From contig CM061919.1 in assembly GCA_031002005.1 (NCBI GenBank), positions 223,260,739-223,324,738 on the forward strand: a stretch of 64,000 nt of DNA. Direction: 5' to 3'. This document shows, one piece after another, positions 31,538 to 40,729 of the stretch. The position numbers and the translations under genes were made by a program. Source of the DNA: Vandiemenella viatica. Lineage: Eukaryota > Arthropoda > Insecta > Orthoptera > Morabidae. Below the pieces are notes generated by a model, which saw only the letters and a program-made list of their open reading frames with translations, was not told the origin of the DNA and did no database searches. The stretch's first letter is position 1, and each line of letters begins with the position of its first letter.

Positions 31538-32854
31538 ATTATATTTCAAGTATTTTTAGAGTAATTTCGAAGAGTTTACTCTTATTTTAATTCCACATGA
31601 ATTATGAAAGGAATTTCTTCAGTAAACATACTTCTATGAACGGAAATAGAGAAGAAAATATATAGTGTTTCTTTCAGGGTGGCTTTTGGTTGCATCAATG
31701 TTATACCGGAGAAAAAAAAAAATTCTGCGTGATGATTCTGGAAACAATCGGAACAAATTGCCTCAAACTTCGATTCAAATCTTTATTGCTAACGGTGACC
31801 GTTAACGTCAATGAATTCGTTATTAACCTGCTTACTTAAGATTGCGGTTTCAAATATTTTGTTTTGTGGATGTTCCTCTAGTATACATGACGCATGCATT
31901 TGTTAATCAATACAAATATAGGAGAGCGAATGTGGTGCGTAGTTGATGTACGAGTACTTGGTAGTGATGGAGACATGACAGCTGTTGATTCATAATTCCA
32001 TTAAAGGTTTGTAGTTAAGAAAGTGCTCCGTAAACTAGGGCTTTGCGTGTTGTGTGTAGTGGAGGGGAGGGAGTGGGGGGTTTCCTGCATTACAGCCATG
32101 GATACTTACAACTACACCGTATAACGCTAACGAATAAATTAAAGTGAGCATGCAACGTATTTTTAAATGAATTCCTCGACGTTCAGTTTGATGACAACGG
32201 AAAGTGCCCGTTAATTCGGCCGCATAACTTGACAAATATAAAATCTTGTCAGAATCTTCTTCTTCACTACCTCTTTCCAACATTGAAGTACTTCAAATTC
32301 ATCGATACTTGCTAGTCAGCAACGTGATAAGCTATCTGCCTTGCTTTTTGTCCCTGTGCGAATAACAGTGAGTTCTTGAAACCACTGGCAAAGTGTATTT
32401 ATGAACAGAAGAAAATGATATCTTAAAATAGAGCTTTGCAGCTGGCTGTAATTCAAAATTTGATTCACATTCGACGAAAGGTGTCCGAATAACATTTCGT
32501 AATAATGTTGTACTACGGTAATTCGCCTTGAATGTGATGGAATTCAGCTTATTTACCTCCACCACGTTGATAAATATCCGGTCTGCCGTTAATCTCTGTT
32601 AATGCATGTATTGCAGTTGAAGCCGCTTACGATAATCGATTACAGGTTTCGATAATGGCAGCTTGTCACGATGACTACAACAGCTTATTTTTAGATTTAT
32701 TTTTCAAAAAATATCCTTTGACATGATTGATGTTAAAACGAAGTAAACACTTTTATTTTTTTTTGTTGGTTTGGAGATAACAAATACAAGATCAAAAAGG
32801 AATATTTCAAACTGTCGACGTATGTCAGTCATCGTAGAGTTTTTATCTGCGTGA
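31538..32854. other. No gene seen
   Basis: AT-rich, with no repeat partner or coding motif noticed. Confidence 0.4.
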
Positions 32855-33110
32855 TGTTTGTGTGCTCGTGTCGAGCGAGTTAACAGTTTCTCTTTTTGAA
32901 AGCGGTTCGGAGCACTCCACTCGGCTTTATCGCGCCTGGCTGCAGTGTTTACTCAGAGATAAACCGGGCGAGCGGGCGGGGAATTACACGGCCGCGCAGT
33001 TGGCTCCACTGCTGTCTCGTAAACATGGCCGCCATAAACACACCCTTCACAGCCAATCAGCTGCGACTGGCGCCATGTCCGTAACTCATCGACAGGGCAG
33101 CTGTAGGTAA
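32855..33110. promoter_or_regulatory. GC-rich block with CCAAT and YY1/Pho-like motifs
   Basis: Contains GTAAACATGGCCGCCATAAA (33,018-33,037; a forkhead-like GTAAACA and overlapping GCCGCCAT motifs), CAGCCAATCAGC (CCAAT box, about 33,051) and dense CpGs around 32,965-33,000. It lies about 180 bp upstream of the inverted-repeat composite. This is motif-level evidence only; promoter or Polycomb-type response element is an inference. Confidence 0.3.
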
Positions 33111-33522
33111 CGTTCCATCTAGCATTGTAGCTATCTGCTAGATTTGAAGCGGCAATAAACATGGGATGGCGTACATACATTGTTGTGAACGAATCGAGCA
33201 TCCAGGCTTTGAACGGGAGACTGTGAAATGCTTGCTCACCAAAATCAGACAAATCAGTGTTTTGTGTAAAGATTTACAGGCAGTAGTAAAATAAGAACGG
33301 GGTCAGAAGGAATTGTACTATTCCTTTGAAAATTGTCACACACGTTCCTCAGGTCATAAATTTTGAGAAAAAGTGTACACGAAAGCGAATTGAAACTTAC
33401 CATAGACGTGTTGCCACACGAAAGTTACGAAACGATGCATCTTAAACAGTACAGATCGTCATTTCCATTCAAGTTTTTCACGCCAAAGATAGTATCTACA
33501 CAATATTGTAATGAATGTAAAT

Positions 33523-34541
33523 CATGGAGGAAGGAATTATATGGAGGAGAAGTGACGTTAAATCGGTGAAGCAAGCACTAAACTCTCCCGCATGGTGGCA
33601 GCACCGGCAGCGACCATATGGCGCTTCCCAACAATTAAGGTGTTCACATTGTGGTAGATGCAGTGATTATTTCATTTAGTATTGTGTATAAGTGTTTAAA
33701 AATGCCAGCTTGTGTTGCGTACGGTTGCACAAATAGGCCAGACAGGAAAGAACCTGGAATATCATTTCATAAGTAAGTTGAATTGTAATTATCTTTGTTG
33801 AAGTGAGAGGTAGACACCGCAAACTTTGCAGCACGTCTATAAATATTTAGTCATAGCTCTCAATGGGATGACTTTGTTCTCAAATTTTTCTTGGTTTAGT
33901 GTAAACCTTGCTATTTTGCACATAATAGACTAGCATTATTTTTTAACGAGTGTTTAAAATGAGATTTAAAGGGGCGTGTTTTACTTCGCGATTCAGTGAA
34001 TTTACTATTACGATTTCTTTCGTCACGTTGCTGATTATACTGACAATGGATGATGAAATTAACTGTTATGTGAGAAGCTGTGAGTTTTATTAATTTTTTA
34101 AATAGCTATTTCAGGCCATTGACTTAGGTTATTTTTAAAGCTTCATATAAGACTTGTTTCTGTTTGTAAATACGTCTATACCTATTTTTACCGATTTTGA
34201 AATCTTTCTCATCTATTTATGTCGAAACAAGTTCATGCAGAAATAAAAATGGGCTTCATAAATAAGAAGTTATTGGCCTTTGAACAAAATCAATTTGGGG
34301 AATGTGTTTCTAATTTAGTCTCTTTTTTTTTTTTTGTACAACATTCTTCCCCCCCCCCCCCCCCCCGTATCTAAATCTAACTGAGAGATAATTTTTTTAC
34401 AATTGTCCTAATAAGTAGGGCTGTGAAATTAGGACAACACATCTTGATCAAGAGAATGTTCATTAAGGTGACTGAATAAACATTTTATTTCTGGTACCAG
34501 CCTACAAAATGTCTGGGTTGCTCATCCCTAGAGTGGGTCCT
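33523..34541 (+). repeat. THAP-exon block, copy 1
   Basis: From CATGGAGGAAGGAATTATAT, this ~1 kb matches 62,990-64,000 almost base for base with scattered substitutions, short indels and different C-run lengths (34,350 versus 63,823). The second copy is cut by the window end, so this copy's true right limit may lie beyond 34,541. Confidence 0.9.
33702..33772 (+). CDS. THAP zinc-finger first exon with splice donor
   Basis: ATG at 33,702 opens MPACVAYGCTNRPDRKEP, GISFH and two bases of a further codon, then GTAAGTT at 33,773. This is the start of a THAP domain (M-x2-C-x4-GC-x-NR...G-x-SFH): the first two Cys of the C2CH zinc site are in place and the next conserved residues (FP) should begin the following exon. 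THAP domains bind DNA in host factors and in P- and Kolobok-type transposases. A tidy 5' UTR-like stretch precedes the ATG. I found no second exon before 37,928. Read without splicing, the frame stops at once. Confidence 0.6.
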
Positions 34542-34689
34542 CTTACTTTTTTTCTGGTCTAGGACACATTTCAGACTAACCACAAGTGGTAGTAATAAAA
34601 CTGAAATATCCATTCTGCATGTCAACCATGTAATCATTGTGGCTTTGACAGAATTAATTTTTGGTCCAGCCTGCATCCAAACCTAAACC

Positions 34690-35093
34690 CCTCAATTTGG
34701 ATGTTGTATATCCCCCAAACTAAGCAAGATATCGAAAACATTTATTCCTTATTATCGAGTTTTTTCGTCGTGTTACATAAGAATCCATCATTAAATTTGA
34801 CTTTTGCGAAATTTTTCTTCTGCATTTCAACTCAAGACACCTCACTTTTGAGACAGTATATCTCGAGAACTAGGTGAAATATCGAAAAATTTTACTCTTT
34901 ATTTTTTATTTGTCTCGTCTTTTTAAATAAAAATTCATCATAAAATTTGACTTTGAATAATTTTTTCTTCTGAATTTCAACCAAAACCATTTCACATTTG
35001 AGACAGAATATCTCGAAAACTAAGCAGGATATCAAAAAAATTTATTCTTCATTTTTTATTTGTCTCATCGAGTTACATAATAATCCATCACCA
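34690..35093. repeat. 150-bp tandem repeat, ~2.7 units
   Basis: Anchor TATC(T/C)C(G/C)... occurs at 34,709, 34,859 and 35,009, exactly 150 bp apart. Each unit has TATCTCGAAAACTAAG-like sequence, an ATTTTTTATTTGTCTCG segment, AAAATTTGACTTT and TTTTTCTTCTGAATTTCAAC. Units differ by substitutions but keep length. Confidence 0.8.
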
Positions 35094-35481
35094 GATTGCG
35101 GCGTCACGTTTATCCTAGAGTCCCCTTGAGGTGTTTGTACATATTCCCCGTGTTTGTTGGGAAGCGGTCAAGCCCCCGCCACTCCGGCCATGCCCCCCCA
35201 CTCCTCCGCCGGCCTGCTTCACTCCCATGCGTGGTAAAGGTCTCTTGCGTCGTCTCCATATTATTCCTTCCTCCATGATGTAAATCGCTGACACGTTTAC
35301 GTGATAACAGACCACCTTGAAGAAATACGTAACTTGTTACAACAAAGAATTGAAGAATTTAGTTTTCATTGATAAATTAACGTCGCCTGATTTTTTTTGA
35401 CGGCAATATACTGGAATGGTGGTTATGTTGTAATGCAGCCTGGACCCCAGTGAAAAAAACACGTACTTTGTTAAAACAGTA
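35094..35481. other. No gene seen
   Basis: Includes a GC-rich stretch at 35,145-35,225 without recognised identity. Confidence 0.35.
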
Positions 35482-35633
35482 TTAAGGTACCTACAGACGA
35501 CCCGATTTCGGTCCCAATCTACAGGGGAAACCCGTCGGGCAATCATACGGGGCTTTCCTCCTCACGTAACAATTTCGCTCCCGATTTTAGTTTACATTGG
35601 GATCGTGTGGTTGCAAGACGTAAGCGCTTAACA

Positions 35634-36030
35634 ATGGCTCATTTTATTTCAAAACGACAAGGAGTTGGCATGGTATTAACAATAGCCTGTACCTCCTACA
35701 GTTTGTACAAAATTAGAAAGAAGATATTGGGGGAAAAGGTGGCTTTTTTTTAAGGAAAAATCTATCCCACATGAAAATTTTGAGGAGTCTAGAACCGGAA
35801 GATTTTACGAATTTTCTGGGAGTGAATTCTGAAAGTTTTGCAGAGATACTCAGACTAGTGACCCCTTATATAAAATAGTAAAAAATACATTAATGCGCGA
35901 AAAAATAAGTGCCAGAGAACGATTAAACGTTACTCTGTATTTTTTAAATAACTGAAGATTTGCTTTCGGACATTATTCCCGAAACATGTTGGCGTATCTA
36001 CAAATGTCTGAAACACTACATTAAGATAAG
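35634..36030 (+). pseudogene. Harbinger transposase N-terminal remnant
   Basis: Across frames one reads MKILRSLEPEDFTNFLGV, NSESFAEILRLVTPYIK, then MREKISARERLNVTLYFL and DIIPETCWRIYKCLKHYIK. This is the leader region of HARBI1-like transposases (..DF..FLRM....F..LL..V.P.I.....MR..IS..ERL..TLRFLATG...). The GDSF motif after it is destroyed, and the DDE catalytic domain is absent. Several stops and frameshifts. Non-functional. Confidence 0.7.
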
Positions 36031-36289
36031 AAGAAAAGTAGTAGTATATATAAGCAAAACCTTTATATAACAATTACTATTTACACTGTGATTTAATACA
36101 GAAACTAGTATTATTAATTAAAACAAAAAAGTAGGAATCTAATCTTGAAAGTACAACAAATTCAAAATTATATAGTAGTGAAATTTCCGAAGTTAATATT
36201 TATTTTCTATGTCTGATGATTAAAAAAATCTTTCATCTGGAAACTATTGCCTTGTGCAATAACAGGTGTTTCATTATTACGCGTAATAT

Positions 36290-37405
36290 CACCAGAACTT
36301 AATGAGGATAGATCATAGCTTTCAACTGGAAATGAAGACTGGGAAGAGAATTGGGAGGGTGGCTTTTGTGACACACGTAGTAGTGATATTGAATGATAGT
36401 TTTGAACTGAGTATTACAAGGGCGGCGAATCAGATGATGAATGTCAGGAGGATACCGAAATCGCTCTGTAGATGACTGAACTTTGTATATGCTATCAGGT
36501 AGTTCTAAATAGATACAAGATTCCATAGTTAATCTTCCAGCTTTAGCATAAAAAATAGCATCTGATATACGTTTATTGGCAATTGCTATCTGGTCCTTAT
36601 TTAGGTCTTTTAATTTAATGCCGACTGATTTTCCCACGATCTCCCATTCATCTTCCTTTGAATTTAATAATCATTGGGCAGAATCTCTGAGCTCTTCTTG
36701 TTTCATGGCAATATTTATTCTTGGTTTCTTCTTTTTAAATAGAATTCTTTCTTGTGCTTGAGCTGCTTCTTTTTGATTTTCAAGTGCTTCACCAAAGGGA
36801 CGGTACATACATGTCTTCTGTGCCACTTACCGTTTGCATACAAGATTTCATCTGTAAATGCAAAGCACATTATTAATGAAATTATATTTTTTTATTCAAA
36901 TTTCAGTTAAGGCAGAATTCAGTTCTATACAATCTGTTTTGGAGACTTTGTTCTATAAATAAAATTAACTATGAAATCAATTTGTAAAAATCAATCAGTT
37001 ACTTTTCCTTTAAAATAATTTAAATTGAACAACATTCAATAAATACATTTATAGTAAAAGTTATTTATTTCTGTCTTTTTATCTATTACCCTTATGTTCC
37101 TCAAAGAATTATTATCTGCTATAAATATAATGATGTATTTACATTTCATAAAACAATAATTATTTAGGTATTTGAGCCTTTACTTACCTATTTTAACTCA
37201 CGCGAGTAAGTTGTTCGCATATTTTCTTTTTCAGAACTGCAACTGTTGGTTCCTAGTCCAATTTTTTGTAAATTTGTAGCAAAACTCTAAATCCTTCTTC
37301 CCGCATGTTGTGGTTCATGTAATTTTTGTTGAATTTGTCCCATTACTGGGGCATATCTTTATAAACTTCAAAAATATTAGACCACACCTCTTTCTCTTCA
37401 GACAT
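36290..37405 (-). pseudogene. Harbinger MADF-domain protein, two exons, decayed
   Basis: Exon 1 starts at the ATG at 37,405: MSEEKEVWSNIFEVYKDMPQ, stop, WDKFNKNYMNHNMREEGF, LLQIYKK, then KKKICEQLTR to a GTGAGT donor near 37,200. This is an MADF domain (DNA-binding, Myb/SANT-related) as found in the accessory protein of Harbinger elements. A later part (36,840 to 36,290) gives EALENQKEAAQAQERILF, a stop, then EDEWEIVGKSVGIKLKDLN and IAIANKRISDAIFYAKAG, the C-terminal region that contacts the transposase in the family. At least three in-frame stops, so it is dead. Confidence 0.7.
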
Positions 37406-37679
37406 TTCTGACTACGTACACAACCAATGGCACGAAATGCACTCGTTCGCTGCTCAAAGCCGACTGAGCCGAAATTGTCTCAATCGCGCTACGCACGTAT
37501 CAATTTGCTCCCCGTCTGCAGGGACAATCTGTAAATTGTTTGGTCGGGCTCTGCCAATCTCCCGATATCGGGAGCAACATGCCCAATTAGCCTACTCACG
37601 CGGCAATCTGCAGGGCCTCTGCCGGATTGTCCCTGTCGATTGGGACCGAAATTGCCTCGTGTGTAGCCGCCTTTAGATG

Positions 37680-37928
37680 TGAGGAATTAGTTTTAGATTC
37701 ATTGCTGTAGATTGCACATAGTATCTTTGGCAAGAACAATTTTACTGCAAATGGCGATTTTTTTACTATTGAAATACATCGTTTCGTAACGTCTGTGAAG
37801 CACCACGTCTAAAGTATCTTTCATTTCGCTTTCATGTACACTTTTTCTCAAAAAGTATGACCACAGGAACGCGTGTTACAAATTTCAAACGAATAGCACA
37901 AGGCCTTCTTACCTCGTTCTTATTTTAC
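37680..37928 (-). repeat. Right inverted repeat of the composite
   Basis: Diverged reverse complement of 33,287-33,522. Contains GCCAAAGATACTATGTGC on the minus strand, a motif also recognisable at 33,481 and, loosely, just before the second THAP block (CCAAAGATACTAATTACAG at 62,964). Confidence 0.6.
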
Positions 37929-39473
37929 AGTCACCGATTTACATTTTAATGCTTTCTTTCTCTTGTCTGCTGGATAATAGTGTTTCATAGCAGGCAACTA
38001 TTATGGAGTCTATGAAGTTTACAGTAGTACACACCACATTTAACGTTATAAGAGTAATTACTGAACTGTTAACGTAGTAAGTATTATTTACTTCCTTTTA
38101 CGAGTCTTGCAGATTGTTACTTCTCTGTTAAGTGTGTGCTATGGCTGATGATAGACTCACTGTTATTACTGTGAGACAGACGAAAGTATCATATCAAGTT
38201 ATGAGGATAAAATATATTGTTACAGATATCTAAAAGAGAATAAATAATTCGACAGACACCAGGAGTAATCGTATTGACTTATTGTTACGAAATTCACAGT
38301 TGTATGCTTAAGTTGGTAGATCTAACCGTAAGTTTTGGTGAATCCTGCCAACTTCGACAGCCCGTCAATTATTGGCTAAATAATGGACAGTAAAATTTAT
38401 TTAAAAGTTAACCAATAAAAATCTGCCGACATGTATCAGGACAACAATAATATTACTCAGTACAGCGAAACTTTAGAGCTCTTGCCCCTCTCTAAAACTT
38501 CGCGAAAAATGTAGCTAGGGCAGAAATATAACTGTAACCTAGTTTCCTTTTCATTACCCTATCTCCAAGTAAGTAATATGTTTTTGTAAAATAAAGGAAA
38601 TGATTTATTTATTACAAGCAAGTGGAACTGGTTTAGGCCTATGTGTGGTATTTAGTCCTCTATATTATTTGAAACTGTTTGACGAAGCATGGCAGAACTT
38701 GTGTGTTAAATTGACTTCGATACATGGAATTTTAATGAAAGGATATTAAAATGTTTTGTTCTACCAGCTACCATATTTGAACATGTTTTTGACACGTTGG
38801 AACTGCTAAATTCGTTCAGATTAATGTTTGTGAATGTCAGTTAAGGTTTTAATTGCTTTTGATGGTAGCTTATGGTTTGTACAACGTAAAGAAAATAAGG
38901 CGTCGTGTTAGCCTTGTTAGCATTGTACACTAGTGCAATTTTTTAATAACAGTAGTGACCGTTATCTAGAATCATCTATGAGAACGAAGCCGGTCAGAGG
39001 GCGGAAGGAAGGCAGTCGAGGTGGTAATTGCAGTCTGTGGTGTGACGTCATCACCGCTGTCCTTTGTGCAGCTAGGGTCCCACCTGGAACTGTGGCCTGA
39101 GTGCTAGCAATTTGCAGTGTGCGCGAACCCATTCATCGCTTTGTTAGCGGCAATTGTGGGACACTCTGGGAGTAGAATGAGAGGAATGGATAAAAGTACG
39201 TATGTAAATGGCTTCGAAGAAATGGATGTCATGCAAAACGTTTTTTTTTACAGAAGTAAATACAATTCGTTAGTTGAAGAAACTAAATTAACATGCTTAT
39301 GATTTTCATACTGTTTTATCAGTGATACTATCAGCATAAGGCAATGTAGAGACACTTTTATAATTATGTTAAGGCTAGGAAAGTAAATCTTAATTTAAAA
39401 TGGCAGAATACGCAAAAAAGAAAGGGAGAGGTGAAACTTTAAGGCAAGGTCGTTCGTTGGTTAGGAGAATATA
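37929..39473. other. No gene seen
   Basis: AT-rich 1.5 kb. A GC-rich patch at 38,985-39,110 includes TGTGACGTCATCACCGC (a CRE-like TGACGTCA) and could be regulatory. No coding identity. Confidence 0.4.
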
Positions 39474-39940
39474 CAGATATGGATGTGAGCGGGTAACGAT
39501 CGGGCCCGATATTCGGGAAGACGCGGATTCAAATCCCCGTACCGAGAATGGTGGTCTAACGGTTAGCGTTCTGGCCTCGCAATCGGGAGGACGTCGGTTC
39601 AAATTCCCGTCCGGGTATCCAGATTTGGGTTTTCCATGGTTTCCCAAATCACTCCAGGCAAATGCCGGGATGCTTCCTTCAAAAGGCCATGGCCGAATTC
39701 CTTCCCATTCCTTGCCCCCCCCCCCATCCTTTCCCGTCTCTAAAGACCTCGCTGTTAGAGAGCCGTTAAGCAGTTAAAAACAAATCCCCGTCTGACAATC
39801 CCGCTTGCCGCTTTTCACCGCTTCCTTAAATCGCTGCAGGAGAATGCCGGGATGACCAATGTCTGAATTTTTTCGCGTTCACTGTCCCCAGTCCTCTCCA
39901 GCCTCTCGACGTCGAGAAGATGTAAAGCCATAAGAAAAAT
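39474..39940 (+). repeat. SINE (subfamily A), interrupted by another SINE
   Basis: Outer copy: head and B box up to CAAATCCCCGT at 39,540, then resumption after the second CAAATCCCCGT (ends 39,791) with body and subfamily A tail (CCTCTCGACGTCGAGAAGAT, GTAAAGCC). Removing the insert restores a normal SINE. Confidence 0.92.
39541..39780 (+). repeat. SINE (subfamily B) inserted in the B box of a SINE
   Basis: Head ACCGAGAATGGTGGTCTAAC, near-consensus body and tail CCTCGCTGTTAGAGAGCCG, TTAAGCAGTTAAAAA. The flanking duplication CAAATCCCCGT (39,530-39,540 and 39,781-39,791; 11 bp) is the outer element's own B-box end. Confidence 0.94.
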
Positions 39941-40084
39941 AACAACCGATGTGTATGGCAATTTCCCTTAAATTTTTCTACTAGCTGTTCAATCGTCGTT
40001 GTTGCAACAACAAAGTAGTCTTTTATAGCCGTGCAAATCACTCAAGGGACTTGCGTCTGTGCGACATGGTTCATTCTCTAATAC

Positions 40085-40140
40085 GGGGTTTCCTAAAATG
40101 GGGTCTGCGGACCTATTCTAAGGGGTCCGTAGACAAAAAA
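40085..40140. repeat. hAT-like end fragment
   Basis: GGGTTTCCTAAAATGGGGTC followed by GCGGACC and GGGGTCCGTAGAC resembles the subterminal sequence of Charlie/hAT-type elements. The partner end is not found. Confidence 0.3.
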
Positions 40141-40310
40141 CAATTTAATAATTCCGAAAGCGTTAATGGAATAGTGAGGATACGTGAACTCTTGGCACAA
40201 TGGATGAGATGCGAGTGGAGCTATCAAATGACAGTTCCTGAATAGCCTGTTTCCAATTATTATTATTACTGTTATTAAGGTTGGAAAAGGCTTCCCTAAT
40301 GTGTGTGTTA

Positions 40311-40729
40311 GGCTCAAAGACCGGAAACGCTCACTGAGCGAGAAAAAAAAAAAACTACCGCAACGCGGTGAGGTTTCTTAAAAACGGCCACAACACGTTG
40401 TTGCTTATCGGTATTTAACTCTTTTGTGTTCACGACGAATGGGTGCAGGTTGCATTTAATAAATATGATTCTTCTTACCCGCCGCGTTACAAGGCTCTAA
40501 AAATAAAAAAAAGAGAAACACTTGAATCGTCATGTGTGGAGAATGCGACCTGGACCAAACGTGAATTTCGCGTCGTGGTCCTTTTGAGTTAGTAACAAAG
40601 CGTTGTGGCTGTTTTTTTTGTGAGTGCCATAACGCGAATCACGTGTTGTGGTCGTTTTCAAGAAACCACTTCGCGTTGTGGTTTTTTTTATTTTTTTTTC
40701 GCTCAATGAGCTTTTTCGATCTTTGAGCC
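40311..40729. mobile_element. Harbinger-like MITE with ~100-bp inverted repeats
   Basis: Left GGCTCAAAGACCGGAAACGC and reverse complement of right GGCTCAAAGATCGAAAAAGC continue in parallel through (A)n and ACAACGCG motifs for about 100 bp. TTA flanks both sides (40,308-40,310 and 40,730-40,732). Interior holds several more CACAACGCG/CGTTGTGG motifs. No coding. Confidence 0.8.

Larger units (their letters stand above)
35485..37672. mobile_element. PIF/Harbinger transposon, degraded two-gene copy
   Basis: Ends AGGTACCTACAGACGACCCG and (reverse complement of right) AGGCGGCTACACACGAGGCA are followed on both sides by ATTTCGGTCCCAATC. TTA flanks the element (35,482-35,484 and 37,673-37,675). It carries the two genes typical of animal Harbinger elements in convergent order: a DDE transposase remnant on the plus strand and a MADF/Myb-like protein on the minus strand. 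2,188 bp, so more than half of the transposase is deleted. Confidence 0.85.
33287..37928. mobile_element. Composite flanked by diverged ~240-bp inverted repeats
   Basis: 33,287-33,522 and the reverse complement of 37,680-37,928 align along most of their length at roughly 75% by eye, sharing TAAAATAAGAACG, GAGAAAAAGTGTACA and GTTACGAAACGATG. Between them lie, in order: a repeated THAP-exon block, a 150-bp tandem repeat, a GC-rich patch and a Harbinger element. It could be an old transposon with long terminal repeats, later invaded, or two unrelated copies of one short repeat in opposite orientation. No outer target duplication was found. Confidence 0.45.
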
